The notes under the pieces are model-generated. The model searched no databases. It saw nothing but the letters and a program-made list of their open reading frames with translations, and was not told the origin of the DNA. A DNA stretch of 64,000 nt from DASRSS01 sp963799045 (GTDB lineage Bacteria; Actinomycetota; Actinomycetes; Mycobacteriales; Jatrophihabitantaceae), in the NCBI GenBank assembly GCA_963799045.1, contig CAWCVN010000005.1, positions 620,001 through 684,000 on the forward strand, given 5' to 3'. Each line of letters opens with the position of its first letter. The stretch's first letter is position 1. A program made the translations under genes and the position numbers. Shown here one piece after another: positions 16,657 to 26,027 of this stretch.

Positions 16657-17609
16657 GCGGCGTGCTCCTGTCCGGATTCGGCGCCGTGGCCGGTGAGGGT
16701 GAAAAACACCTCGTCGAGGCTCGGCAGGTGCAAGGAGAACTCGATGACGCGGATGCCGGCGGCGCTGAGCCGGGCGACCGCGGCAGGCAGCACCGACTCG
16801 TCGTCGACGATCACGGTCAGCGAGTGGCGGCCGTCGCGTTCCGGGCGGTTCCCGGTGAGCTCTTCGAGCAGCGCGTCCAGTGGCTCCAGGTGGGCCGGAT
16901 CTACCGGCCGCACGGTGAGTCGCTGCCCCCCGATGACGTGCTTGAGGCCGTCCGGCGTGTTGTGCGCGATCACTCGGCCCCGGTCGATCACGGTGATCTC
17001 GTCGGCGAGCGCGTCGGCCTCCTCGAGGTACTGCGTGGTCAGCAGCACGGTGGAGCCGTCGTCGACGAGCCCGCGCACGACGCCCCACATGTCCTCGCGC
17101 TTGACCGGGTCGAGGCCGGTCGTCGGTTCGTCCAGGAAGATCACCGGAGGGCGGCCGACGAGCGAGGCCGCGAGGTCGAGGCGCCGGCGCATGCCGCCGG
17201 AGTAGGTCTTTGCCACGCGGCTGGCCGCCCCGCTCAGGTCGAACCATTCGAGCAGCTCGCTCGCGCGGCGCCGCGCGTCGCGGGCGCTCAGGTCGAGCAG
17301 CTGGCCGATCATCACCAGGTTCTGCATGCCGGTCAGGTCCTCGTCCACGGACGCGTATTGGCCGGTGAGGCCGATCGCCTGGCGCACCTTGTGCGGTTCG
17401 CGGGCGATGTCGTAGCCGGCCACGGTCGCCTCGCCGGAGTCCGGCCGCAGCAGGGTCGCCAGGATGCGCACGGCCGTGGTCTTGCCGGCTCCGTTCGGCC
17501 CGAGAACACCCAGGACCGTGCCCTCCCGCGCGGCCAGATCGATGCCCGCGAGCGCCTGCGTGTCGCCGAAGCGCTTGGTCAGCCCGACGGCTTCGAATGC
17601 GTTTGTCAT
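16653..17609 (-). CDS. ABC exporter ATPase, DrrA-like
   Basis: A 318-residue ATPase of the daunorubicin-resistance type. Walker A is GPNGAGKTTAV, the signature is YSGGMRRRLDLAA, Walker B is VIFLDEPTTGLD and the H-loop region is LLTTQYLEEAD. A C-terminal domain of about 90 residues ending in FTLTGHGAE is typical of DrrA and is thought to contact the permease. Start: ATG 17609 with GGGAGGA about 10 nt upstream. A longer frame upstream has no support. It is transcribed away from the phospholipase C gene. Confidence 0.92.
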   Translation of the reverse strand: MTNAFEAVGLTKRFGDTQALAGIDLAAREGTVLGVLGPNGAGKTTAVRILATLLRPDSGEATVAGYDIAREPHKVRQAIGLTGQYASVDEDLTGMQNLVMIGQLLDLSARDARRRASELLEWFDLSGAASRVAKTYSGGMRRRLDLAASLVGRPPVIFLDEPTTGLDPVKREDMWGVVRGLVDDGSTVLLTTQYLEEADALADEITVIDRGRVIAHNTPDGLKHVIGGQRLTVRPVDPAHLEPLDALLEELTGNRPERDGRHSLTVIVDDESVLPAAVARLSAAGIRVIEFSLHLPSLDEVFFTLTGHGAESGQEHAA

Positions 17610-17802
17610 GGCCCCGACGGTCCTCCCGGCCACTGGTGGCGCGGGCACACCGGGCTGGTACGCGCTGACACGTGCTGGCGCGGCGTGTGCGCGGCTGTCA
17701 CCGGACCGTCACCTGATCGCCCACCGCCGTACACCCGGCCGAGTTGAGGGCGTCCTTGATCGGGTTTACGGTCCCCTGGGTCGAGCAGCGGAGGTGGGCC
17801 AG

Positions 17803-19737
17803 GTGGGTACGACGGGGCCGTTCGCGGGGATGTCCAGGCGGGCGTTCATGACCAGGGCGGCGGCCGCCGGGGGCGGCGCCGTCGTCGCCTCGGCGATGTC
17901 GATGGCGAGTCCGGCCATCGAGCGGGCCTTCGCCGCCGACCCGGCCGGCAGCGGGTCGCTGAACGACATCGAGCACTTCGTCTTCCTGATGCAGGAAAAT
18001 CGATCATTTGACCACTACTTCGGGACGCTGAGCGGCGTCCGCGGTTTCGACGACCCGGGCGGCAACTGGAGGCAGTACGGCTACGACCCGGCCACCCGCA
18101 AGCCGTCCGAGTCCGCCTACGTTCTGCCGTTCCGGCTGAACACCCAGCAGGGCCCGACGCTCGATGGCGACTGCATCAACGACCCGACCCACAGCTGGGG
18201 CCCACAGCATCAGTGCTGGAACGGCGGCGCGATGGACCAGTGGGTCAAGGTGCACGTCGCCAACGACGGCGCGCGCAACGGGCCGGCCACGATGGGCTAC
18301 TACACGCGTGCGGACATCCCGGTGCACTACGCGCTCGCCGATGCCTTCACCGTCTGCGACCACTACCACTGCTCGGTGCTCGGCCCGACCGACCCGAACC
18401 GCCTGTACTGGATCAGCGCCACGATCGACCCGGACGGCGAGCACGGCGGCCCGCTGCTGGAGACCCCGACGACCGTGCCCCGCAACGTCTACTCGTGGAC
18501 GACGTTCCCGGAGGCGTTGCAGGAGGCCGGCGTCAGCTGGAAGGTCTACACCAACAAGTCGGTGCCGATCGTGTCCGACATGGTGCTCAGCGGCATGCTG
18601 CAGTCGTTCAAGAACTTCCAGGACCCCAACAGCGAGCTGTACAAGCGTGGCATCGCGCCGACCTTCCCGCACAGCTTCCGTGAGGACGTCCGCAACAACA
18701 GGCTGCCCGCCGTCTCGTGGGTCATCCCCAACCTGCTCGAGTGCGAGCACCCGGCGCTGCCCCCGGCGCTGGGCGCTCAGGGCATCATCGCGCTGCTGGA
18801 CATCCTGACGTCGAACCCGGCCGTCTGGGAGAAAACCGCGCTGATCATCAGTTACGACGAGAACGGCGGCTTCTTCGACCACGTCACCCCGCCGACCGCC
18901 CCGCCGGGCACGCCGGGGGAGTACGTGACGGTGGACGACCTCGGCGGCATCGCCGAGTCGGCCGGGATCCGCGGGCCGATCGGCCTCGGTTTCCGGGTGC
19001 CCGGGCTGGTGATCTCGCCGTACTCGCGGGGCGGGCTGGTCGCCTCGGAGACCTTCGACCATACGTCGCAGCTGCGGCTGATCGAGACCCGGTTCGGTGT
19101 GACGGTACCCAACCTGACGCCATGGCGCCGGTCGGTCACCGGCGACATGACCTCGGCGTTCAACTTCGCCGCAGCCCCGAACTCCGCGAAGCCTCATCTC
19201 CCGCAGAACCTCGGCAACGTCGTCGGGTCGCTGCTGGAGTGCAAGGTCGGCGTCGACGCGTTGATGGGCACGCTGCTGGCCTCCGAGGCACTGTCCAGCT
19301 ACCCGGTGCCACCGAATTCGATGCCGCGCCAGGAGTCCGGAACGCGCAACGCGCCGAGCGGACCAGTCGGTGGCAGCGCGGGCGCCGCACACAGCGACGT
19401 GCGGGCAGCGGACTACTCCGGTACGCACGGCGGGACGGCCGTCGTGTACGAGGCCGTCGCCGTCGTCCCCACCCAGGACAAGCCGCGCACCAAGGTCGCC
19501 GCGACGGCAGACGCGATCCGCGCGCAGCAGGTGGCGCGCACGCTGACCCAGTCCGGCACCGACACCCTGCAGAACGCGTTGCTGGCCGGGGCGGCACTCG
19601 CCGGTGCCGGTGGCGCCGCCGCGGCGGTCGCGCGCGGCCGCCGCACCGCCGTGCCGGCCGCAGCGGCGCAGGCCGACGCCTGGCAGGCGAGCCCCGAACA
19701 GGCCGGCCCCGAACAGGCCGGCCCCGAACCGGGCTGA
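17803..19737 (+). CDS. Exported phosphoesterase, phospholipase C family
   Basis: A 644-residue protein with a twin-arginine-type signal (SRRAFMTRAAAAGGG) and the PF04185 phosphoesterase domain. Key blocks are LMQENRSFDHYFGTLSGVRGF, DHYHCSVLGPTDPNRLYW, SYDENGGFFDHVTPP and GLGFRVPGLVISPYS. Family members hydrolyse phosphatidylcholine or related phosphodiesters outside the cell. The C-terminus has a hydrophobic stretch (LLAGAALAGAGGAAAAVA) followed by basic residues, suggesting membrane retention. It ends in short EQAGP repeats coded by 15-bp DNA repeats (19691-19720). Start: GTG 17803 with GGAGG 8-12 nt upstream; ATG 17830 is an alternative that keeps the signal. Confidence 0.9.
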   Translation: MGTTGPFAGMSRRAFMTRAAAAGGGAVVASAMSMASPAIERAFAADPAGSGSLNDIEHFVFLMQENRSFDHYFGTLSGVRGFDDPGGNWRQYGYDPATRKPSESAYVLPFRLNTQQGPTLDGDCINDPTHSWGPQHQCWNGGAMDQWVKVHVANDGARNGPATMGYYTRADIPVHYALADAFTVCDHYHCSVLGPTDPNRLYWISATIDPDGEHGGPLLETPTTVPRNVYSWTTFPEALQEAGVSWKVYTNKSVPIVSDMVLSGMLQSFKNFQDPNSELYKRGIAPTFPHSFREDVRNNRLPAVSWVIPNLLECEHPALPPALGAQGIIALLDILTSNPAVWEKTALIISYDENGGFFDHVTPPTAPPGTPGEYVTVDDLGGIAESAGIRGPIGLGFRVPGLVISPYSRGGLVASETFDHTSQLRLIETRFGVTVPNLTPWRRSVTGDMTSAFNFAAAPNSAKPHLPQNLGNVVGSLLECKVGVDALMGTLLASEALSSYPVPPNSMPRQESGTRNAPSGPVGGSAGAAHSDVRAADYSGTHGGTAVVYEAVAVVPTQDKPRTKVAATADAIRAQQVARTLTQSGTDTLQNALLAGAALAGAGGAAAAVARGRRTAVPAAAAQADAWQASPEQAGPEQAGPEPG

Positions 19738-19788
19738 CGCCATCGGGTTGACGGCGCTGCGAGCATCGACACGGTCCCGCAGGGGCAA

Positions 19789-19805
19789 CTTTCACTTGCT
19801 GAAAG
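19789..19805 (+). terminator. Weak hairpin after the phospholipase C gene
   Basis: CTTTCA - CTTGC - TGAAAG, a 6-bp stem about 50 nt after the stop. Nothing else is seen in 19738-19894. Confidence 0.35.
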
Positions 19806-19894
19806 AGGGTCAAGATTCGGCTGCCGTTGACAGCTGTCCCGATCAGCCACTGGCGACGCAGACTGACGACTCAGCAGGACATCCTGCCTTCGTC

Positions 19895-20275
19895 TCACCA
19901 ACTGCTCCCTACTCGAAGCGCAATCCCTTCACCGACCAAGACGCGCAGCGCACGGCGCGACAGCTTCGCCTTCGGCTCCGCCGCCGCGGTCGTGTCCTGT
20001 CGCCATACGTGTCCGCAGTCGCAGCGGTAGCGGCGGATCGTCAGCAGCAGCGTCGTCGGCCGCCAACCGAACGGCTCGTGCGCCAACCGCCTGGTCACCG
20101 AGTCACGCGGGGCGCCTCGAGCACCGCAACGACGACACCAGTCGTCCGGCTCGACGACCTTGCAGGCGAGTACCGCGCGGTCGGGTTCGAGGTGCTGGCC
20201 CGTCACGGCCAGGCCGAGCTCGTCCAGGCGGCAGAACGTGGTCAGGTCGAGGCGCGCGAACGTAAGGTCAGACAA
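19895..20275 (-). mobile_element. ISL3-family transposase, N-terminal remnant
   Basis: The 126-residue frame matches the start of ISL3-family transposases. It has a zinc-ribbon (WCRRCGARG and YRCDCGHVWRQDTT) and the linking segment RRLAHEPFGWRPTTLLLTIRRY. A full ISL3 transposase is over 400 residues; the DDE catalytic domain is absent, so the copy is dead. The frame breaks after SRRALR. Upstream on the same strand, GGGCTCTTCCC (20383-20373) resembles an ISL3-type element end, but no matching opposite end was found. GC content drops noticeably in 19790-20450, consistent with transferred DNA. Confidence 0.75.
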
Positions 20276-20506
20276 GTCGAGGGTTTTCGGATGGCTGGCG
20301 TAGGAACCTCCATCCTCGGAAGACCTCGACCTCTATCCCAGGACCGCCGCGCCGTGACCTACACCGTCAACTGGGAAGAGCCCGCAAAGGGATGTCAATA
20401 CTCAGCCACCGATATGCGGTCCTCCTGACGGAGCGTGTCGCAAGGAACCGGAATGGCTCCTCGAATCGGGAGCCCGGACCGTCAACGACGTCTGTCGGTT
20501 TTAGAT

Positions 20507-21804
20507 CTAGGCGAGGGCGAGTGCGGGGTCGTGTGCGGTGTTGCGGATGGGTGTTCGGGTGGGGTCCCAGGGTGCGATCCAGTGTGGAAGGCCGTCGATC
20601 ATGTGGCAGTGCCAGTGGTCGATGTGGTCGTGGTGGTAGCCGCAGGCCAGGGCGCCGTCGTCGATGCTGGTGCATCCGCCCTCGGCCCGGGTGTGATGTG
20701 GTGGGCTTCGGTGTATTGGGGCGGGGCGTCGCAGCCGGGTATGGAGCAGCCGTTGTCTCTGGCGATCATCGCTAGTCGTTGGGATTCGGAGAAGAGGCGT
20801 CGGCTGCGGCCGAAGTCGGTGATCCCGCCGGTGGGGTTGAGGGCGACGGGCAGGATCTTGGTGCCGCCGTCGATCATGGTGCGGGCCTTCTGCCCGGAGA
20901 TCAGTGCTCCGTGGCCGGTGCTCGCGAGCCCGTCGCCGGTGGCCAGGGTGTCCTCGCTCATGGTGAGGATGACGGTGGTGGTGATGCCGGCCCGGGCGGG
21001 GAGTTGTTCGGCCCGGACGGCGGCTTTGAGCGCTTCGAGCAGGGCGTCGTGGTTGCGCTGCGTCGCGGTGCGCGGGTCGCGGGTGCCGTCCGCTGCCGGG
21101 CGCGGCGCGCCGAGGCTGTCGCAGACGGTGCGTAGCCACTCCGCCAGTTCGACGGTGGCTTCGCCGTCGATGCGGGCGGACCCGTCCGCGCGCGGGTGGA
21201 TGTTCAGTGCCCGCTGTCGGTCGCGGTAGGCCTCGTCGGCCAGGATCCCGTCCGGGTCGAGCAGCGCGGTGACCCGCCGCGCGACCAGCCGCAGATGATC
21301 GATGTGCAGCAGCTTCGCCTGCTCGCACAGGCTGGCCTCCACGTGCCGTTCCTCGACCTGCCGTACCGGGTCGGGGAGTTTCTCGATGGTGTCGACGATG
21401 ACCGCCGCCGCCGCCGGCCCGATCTCACCGGCCGCGGTCGCCTGCGCGAGCGTGGGGTAGATCGGTTCCAGCGCCTCGCCGGTCAGACTGCGCCGCGGGC
21501 CCAACGCTTCGGCCGCGCAGACGCGGGCCTTGGCTTCACCGATCCCGATCCGCAGCACCTCCCGCGCCAGCACCGTCGTGGAACGGGCACCCCGGGACGC
21601 GGCGATGTTCCGCGAGGAGACCTGGCTGATCAGCTGGTGGTCGAGGCCGGCGAGCTTGCGCCGCACCGCCTCCAGATCCGACCACAAGGCGAGGATCTCG
21701 TCGTCGGTGCAGGAATCCAGCGCTACCTGGCCGAACGCGGCCACGCCCGATTCGAGCCGGTCTAGAGCGTCCCGGCCGCCCACTTCCCCCGATGCTGCGA
21801 ACAT
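20507..21804 (-). CDS. DUF222 / HNH endonuclease domain protein (copy 1, one frameshift)
   Basis: About 432 residues read across one break. An N-terminal DUF222 domain (about 1-320) is followed by an HNH nuclease domain with CSIPGCDAPPQYTEAHHITP and then CTSIDDGALACGYHHDHIDHW. These proteins are abundant and multi-copy in actinobacteria; their role is unknown and mobility is suspected. The frame shifts near 20690, where one missing base in CCCGGG would restore HHITPWAEGG. The ATG at 21804 follows TTGACT-16 bp-CATAAT with a 7-nt gap, so it is leaderless. A shortened second copy lies inverted at 32020. Confidence 0.85.
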
Positions 21805-21811
21805 AGGTACG

Positions 21812-21839
21812 ATTATGCCACAAGACCGGCTGAAGTCAA
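21812..21839 (-). promoter_or_regulatory. Promoter of DUF222 copy 1
   Basis: -35 TTGACT (21839-21834) and -10 CATAAT (21817-21812) with a 16-bp spacer, 7 nt before the ATG. The same promoter precedes copy 2. The rest of 21840-22157 shows no gene. Confidence 0.65.
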
Positions 21840-22157
21840 CCCTTTCCCACAAGAAGATCGGAAATCGTTCCGGCGACCCCCCGGCTCACCGGCGGAACGC
21901 TCCGGCGCCGGGCCTCGCAACCGACAGAGCCACGACCGGGTGCCACCAGGCGGGCGAAGAGCCCGTCCTCACCGCGTCGAAAATCCGACAGCTCGCGTGA
22001 ACTTCCGCGACCAGGACCGCCGGCGCAGCTCGGAGCGGCCACCGGCGCGTTCGCGGTACCGGACCTGCCGAGGGTGGCTGCGAGACACACGCACCCCGTC
22101 AGCGGGTCCTTCTCGTGTCACCCGGCGCGCCGTCCGCAACCTCGCGGGTCAGGGCAG

Positions 22158-22928
22158 CTAGCGGGGTTCGGCGATGAGGACCAGCATCGTCACGCAGGCG
22201 AAGAACGTCAGCGTCGCCAGGTGCGCCAGCCAGCCGTCTGCCGCATCACGATCCAGGTAGCCGGCCGCGACCGCGCGACGGGTGACCCGTTCCAGCCCGA
22301 GGAGCTGATCGGCCTGCCGGGCGTCGTGGAGCACCGGTGTCACCGGGACGACCCGGACCACCGCGAAGCCGGCGGACTCGGCGAGCCGCGGCAGCTGCCT
22401 GCCGATCCGTGCGTTGCGCACGACGCGGTCGGTGACATAGCTCCGGTAGGCGACCGCGACCCGGTGGTCGGGATGATCGATGGCCAGCGTGTCCCAGTCG
22501 GGCTCTGCGAACGCGGCGCGCCCGCCCGGGCGCAGCACCCGCCGAGCCTCGTCGAGGACCGCGGCGGGGTCCGCGACGTGCTGCAACACCCGGTCGGTGT
22601 GTACCCGGTCTACCGATGCGTCAGGCAGTTCGAGTCGGTGGATGTCGCCCTCGCGGATCTCGACGTTGGCAACGCCGGCCAGCCGGCGGCGCGCCTGCCG
22701 CACGGCTGACACGTCCTGATCGAGCCCGAGCACGGCCCCGTCGTGGCCGGCGGCGCCGGCGAATGCGGCCAGATCGGTGCCCGGGCCGCAGCCGAGGTCG
22801 AGGACCGCCTGCCCGGCCCGGACGTCCAATTCAGCCAGGACCAGGGCCTTGTAGGCCCGGCCCAGGTCCGAGGCGGCGAGCCGCGTCAAGTAGTCCGCCG
22901 GGCGAGTGCGCTCGAAAAGGGTGGTCAT
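22158..22928 (-). CDS. Class I SAM-dependent methyltransferase
   Basis: A 256-residue methyltransferase. Motif I is VLDLGCGPGTDLAAFA, an acidic residue follows in VLGLDQDVSAV, motif III is EGDIHRLELPDASVDRV and the post-motif is EARRVLRPGGRAAFAEPD. The ArsM/UbiE-like fold is clear; the substrate is not. It is the last gene of a leftward operon led by a PadR regulator and follows the ABC permease by 14 bp. The ATG at 22928 is the family-like start (MTTLFERTRPADYL). A modification or resistance function linked to the exporter is possible but inferred. Confidence 0.85.
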   Translation of the reverse strand: MTTLFERTRPADYLTRLAASDLGRAYKALVLAELDVRAGQAVLDLGCGPGTDLAAFAGAAGHDGAVLGLDQDVSAVRQARRRLAGVANVEIREGDIHRLELPDASVDRVHTDRVLQHVADPAAVLDEARRVLRPGGRAAFAEPDWDTLAIDHPDHRVAVAYRSYVTDRVVRNARIGRQLPRLAESAGFAVVRVVPVTPVLHDARQADQLLGLERVTRRAVAAGYLDRDAADGWLAHLATLTFFACVTMLVLIAEPR

Positions 22929-22942
22929 GTGGGTCGGACTGG

Positions 22943-23737
22943 TCAGGCCGCGGGGTCGCGGCGGGCGAGGACCGCGAAGGCGGCGACGAGGCTCAGCCCG
23001 ATGGTCGCGAGCTGCACCGCCAGGCCCAGCGCGAGGTCGGTGGGCGCGCCGTCGAGCAGGTGGGTCCACCACTGCCAGTAGTGCATCGGGAGGACGACGG
23101 CGAGACCGTGCAGCCCGCGCTGCCCCTCGAGGAAGTCGCCGACGACGACCAGCGCGACGCTGGCCGCCAGCGCCTCGGCCGGGCCGTTGAGCACCAGCCC
23201 GAGGGCCAGCGCGACGCTGCCGATGCTGACCAGGCAGACCGTGACGTACCCGCCGGCCAGCGCGAGCCGGCCGAGCGCCGACGCGGCGGACAGGTCGCTC
23301 GCGCCGAGCCGGTCGAAGGCATGCCAGCCAAAGACCGGTAGCCCGACGAGCACCGCGGCGAGCAGGACGCCGGCCGTGGCGAGCGCGCAGAAGATCGTCA
23401 GGGCCGCCCACTTGCCGGTCATCAGGCGCCGCGGGCTGACCGGCTGCACGAACAGGTACCGCAGCGTCCCCCACCCGGCGTCAGCCGCTCCGAGCGCGCT
23501 GCCGACGAGCGCCGCCACCAGTGCGAGCAGTAGCGGCGCGGTGAACTGCAGGCTGGCGGCCGCGTGGTTCAGCGCCGAGAACGGTGCGGCGCCGAACAGC
23601 CCGGACTGGGTGCCGTTGCGGTGGCCGGCTCGCGAGGCGGTCGCCACCGCGGCGATGACCGGCACCAGGGCTATCGCCGCGAGCGCCACCAGCGTGCGGG
23701 GCCGCAGCAGTTGTTTGATCAGCTCAGCGCGCAGCAT
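22943..23737 (-). CDS. ABC transporter permease
   Basis: A 264-residue membrane protein of the ABC-2 type with six helices (first near LVALAAIALVPVIAAVA, last near LATIGLSLVAAFAVLA). The cytoplasmic segment LRYLFVQPVSPRRLMTGKW is typical of these permeases, which lie next to a dedicated ATPase. Its ATG overlaps the 3' end of the ATPase gene by 14 bp, so the two are coupled. Likely exports a lipid, peptide or drug; direction and substrate are inferred from the ABC-2 family only. Confidence 0.85.
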   Translation of the reverse strand: MLRAELIKQLLRPRTLVALAAIALVPVIAAVATASRAGHRNGTQSGLFGAAPFSALNHAAASLQFTAPLLLALVAALVGSALGAADAGWGTLRYLFVQPVSPRRLMTGKWAALTIFCALATAGVLLAAVLVGLPVFGWHAFDRLGASDLSAASALGRLALAGGYVTVCLVSIGSVALALGLVLNGPAEALAASVALVVVGDFLEGQRGLHGLAVVLPMHYWQWWTHLLDGAPTDLALGLAVQLATIGLSLVAAFAVLARRDPAA

Positions 23738-24647
23738 CGTCGCCCACCAGGTTCAAGAAGACGTCCTCCAGGCGCTGCGCGTTCCGGACACCGGCGACGC
23801 CGACACCGGCGCCCACCAGCCGTGCGGTGAGCGCTTGCGCGCTCAGGCCGGGTGCGGTGACCAACAGCCGGCCCGCCCGGTCCGCGACCGACGCGACTCC
23901 GGGCGAGCCGGTGAGTGCCGCGCAGGCGGCGCCTGGGTCGTCGACCTCGAACTCGTAGCTGTCGCCGGTCATCAGCTCGGCGAGGGGGCCGCGGGCGAGC
24001 ACTCGGCCGCGGTCGAGCACCACGGCGTGCGAGGCCAGGATCTCCACCTCGGAGAGCAGGTGGCTCGACAGCACGACCGCCGCGCCGGCGTCGGCAAGGC
24101 CGCCCAGGTGCTCGCGCAGCGCACGCACCTCGCCCGGGTCGAGCGCGTTCGCCGGCTCGTCGAGCACCAGCACATCGGGCGCCCCCATCAGCGCCTGGAC
24201 GAGGCCGAGCCGCTGCCGCATGCCGGCCGAGTACGTCTTGACCTTCGCGTCGAGGGCGGTGCCCAGCCCGGCGAGGGCCAGGCCGGCCTCGATCGCGGGC
24301 GGCGGCCACTGCCGGCCCGCGGCCTCCCACAGCAGGCGCAGGTTGTGCCGGCCGGTCAGGTGCGGCACGAAGGCCGGTCCGTCGATCAGGACGCCGACGC
24401 GGGCGAGCACCCCGGCGGCCAGCCGGCCGGGCTGCCCGAGCAGCCGCACCTGGCCGGCGTCGGGGCGGGTGAGCCCGACGAGCGCGCGCAGTGTGGTGGT
24501 TTTGCCGGCGCCGTTCGGCCCCAGCAGCGCGCAGATCTGGCCGCGCTCCACCGTGAAGGTCACATCCTCGATGCCGCGGCGCTTCCCGTAGCGCTTGTGC
24601 AGGTGGTCGATCTCCAGTGCCGGTACGTCGACGTCGCGCGAGCGCAC
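23724..24647 (-). CDS. ABC transporter ATPase
   Basis: A 307-residue ATPase with Walker A GPNGAGKTTTLRAL, a variant signature YSAGMRQRLGLVQ, Walker B VLVLDEPANALDP and the H-loop region VLSSHLLSEVE. The C-terminal 90 residues resemble those of bacitracin/lantibiotic-type exporters. The start is uncertain: the GTG at 24647 (VRSRDVDVPALEIDHLHKRYG) is the only good in-frame option before the first strand. It sits between the DUF-type membrane protein and the permease in the PadR operon. Confidence 0.88.
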   Translation of the reverse strand: MRSRDVDVPALEIDHLHKRYGKRRGIEDVTFTVERGQICALLGPNGAGKTTTLRALVGLTRPDAGQVRLLGQPGRLAAGVLARVGVLIDGPAFVPHLTGRHNLRLLWEAAGRQWPPPAIEAGLALAGLGTALDAKVKTYSAGMRQRLGLVQALMGAPDVLVLDEPANALDPGEVRALREHLGGLADAGAAVVLSSHLLSEVEILASHAVVLDRGRVLARGPLAELMTGDSYEFEVDDPGAACAALTGSPGVASVADRAGRLLVTAPGLSAQALTARLVGAGVGVAGVRNAQRLEDVFLNLVGDDAAR

Positions 24648-24673
24648 TGGCGTCGCGACGCCGGCGCGCCGCC

Positions 24674-25612
24674 TCAGGCAGAACCCTCGGCGCCGCCCGG
24701 TCCGAGCGCCCGCACCGCGTGACCCGCGGCGAAGCCGGTGCCGAGGGTGGCGATCAGCACCGCGACTCCGGCGATGATCATCGACGGTGCGTACGGCGAC
24801 GCCGCGGACACGTCCGGTGTGGCCGCCGCGGTCGGCGGCCAGGACACGGCCCGCCCCGCCCACCAGGTACCGGCAGCGACGACGACCGCGCCCATCGCGA
24901 GCGCGAGCCCCCACAGCAACCGCGACTCGATACGCAGGACGGTGTCGCTCAGCCGCAGGCGTCGGGTCGTGGTCACCCCGGCGACCGTCCAGGCCAGCAG
25001 GGCCGCCGCGCCGAGTGCGGCCACGGCAAGGAAGGCGAGGGCGTATCCGACGTCGTGGCCGTTGCGTTGCTGGGCGCTGAGCCCGTGCGCCCACGCGGCG
25101 AGCCCGGCGACGCCGGCCGCGGCCAGCGCGCTCAGTGCGGCGGCACTCGTGACTGCTCGGCGGATGGAGCGCCAGCCGCCGCTGCGCAGGAACGAGACGA
25201 AGCCGGGCAGCGCGACGGCGACGCCGGCGAGCACGATGAGGACCGCGGCCGAGGCCGCCGTGACGACGATGTCGAAGGCCGCGTTCGGCGCGGCACGGCG
25301 ATGCGCCTGTATGGCCGCGCTCCAGTGCTCGGAGAGCTTGAGCAACGAGATGATGCCGAGCACGAACAGCCACCAGGCGCCGAGTGCGAGCGCGAGACCG
25401 CCGGCAGCGCGGCGCGCGGGGGCGCCGTTGCGACTCAGTCCGGACGCCAGCAGCCGCTCGCGACCGGCGTTGACGGCAACGTCGAGCCGGGTGCGCCACT
25501 TCACCCGCCCGCCGGTGGATTCCATGATCAGGTTGGCGAGCTCGTCGCCGTACCGGTCGCGCCACGACGCCGGGTACAGGCGAAGGAGTCGGTGGATCTG
25601 TACCTCGCTCAT
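24674..25612 (-). CDS. Membrane protein of PadR operon, function unknown
   Basis: A 312-residue protein. The N-terminus (IHRLLRLYPASWRDRYGDELANLI) is a recognisable actinobacterial signature found in proteins encoded next to PadR regulators. Six or more membrane helices follow, for example near WWLFVLGIISLLKL, LIVLAGVAVALPGFV and IIAGVAVLIATLGTGFAAG. No catalytic motif was seen. Its ATG overlaps the padR stop by 4 bp. Co-transcription with the regulator and ABC genes suggests it helps the transporter or senses membrane stress, which is inference. Confidence 0.75.
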   Translation of the reverse strand: MSEVQIHRLLRLYPASWRDRYGDELANLIMESTGGRVKWRTRLDVAVNAGRERLLASGLSRNGAPARRAAGGLALALGAWWLFVLGIISLLKLSEHWSAAIQAHRRAAPNAAFDIVVTAASAAVLIVLAGVAVALPGFVSFLRSGGWRSIRRAVTSAAALSALAAAGVAGLAAWAHGLSAQQRNGHDVGYALAFLAVAALGAAALLAWTVAGVTTTRRLRLSDTVLRIESRLLWGLALAMGAVVVAAGTWWAGRAVSWPPTAAATPDVSAASPYAPSMIIAGVAVLIATLGTGFAAGHAVRALGPGGAEGSA

Positions 25613-25968
25613 GCCAGCCCTCCAGCTGTGGCGCCACGGATCGGCCGGCGCGCCAGCCTCGCCGTGCCTTCGTCGGTGATGGCCCGCAACTCGGCGAGCG
25701 TCGCCTGCAGTTCCTGCGCGCCGTCGGCGGTGAGTTCGTACGGCCGGCGCCGCCCCGCCGGGCCGGCGGCCCGGATCCGTCCCCGCTCCTCGAGCCGGCT
25801 GATCGCGCCGTAGAGCGTGCCCGGGCCCAGGCGTACGCCGGCGAAGGCCTCGATGTCCTGGAGCAGCGCGTAACCGTGCTTGGGCCCGGAGGCCAGGCTG
25901 GTCAGGATCAGCAGCGCCGGGTCGTTGGCCCGTCCGGAACCGGACTGGGAGCCCACTCGCATCGCCAT
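25609..25968 (-). CDS. PadR-family transcriptional regulator
   Basis: A 119-residue winged-helix regulator. The PadR core reads LLILTSLASGPKHGYALLQDIEAF, GPGTLYGAISRLEERGRI, GRRRPYELTADG. A short C-terminal helix (ATLAELRAITDEGTARL) would form the dimer. PadR proteins usually repress a nearby transporter operon and release it on binding a toxic compound. The ATG at 25968 was chosen because an inverted-repeat operator lies just upstream; ATG 25962 is an alternative. It is the first gene of the leftward operon to 22158. Confidence 0.88.
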   Translation of the reverse strand: MAMRVGSQSGSGRANDPALLILTSLASGPKHGYALLQDIEAFAGVRLGPGTLYGAISRLEERGRIRAAGPAGRRRPYELTADGAQELQATLAELRAITDEGTARLARRPIRGATAGGLA

Positions 25969-25979
25969 GACGGTGACTT

Positions 25980-25998
25980 TACTACGTACCGCGTAATA
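25980..25998. promoter_or_regulatory. Inverted repeat, candidate PadR operator
   Basis: TACTACG - 5 bp - CGTAATA (6 of 7 bases symmetrical), 11 bp before the padR start codon. The placement over the expected promoter fits autorepression of the padR-ABC-methyltransferase operon. Confidence 0.5.
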
Positions 25999-26027
25999 CG
26001 CCAAACGTAAGAGTCGAAGCCCGGCCG

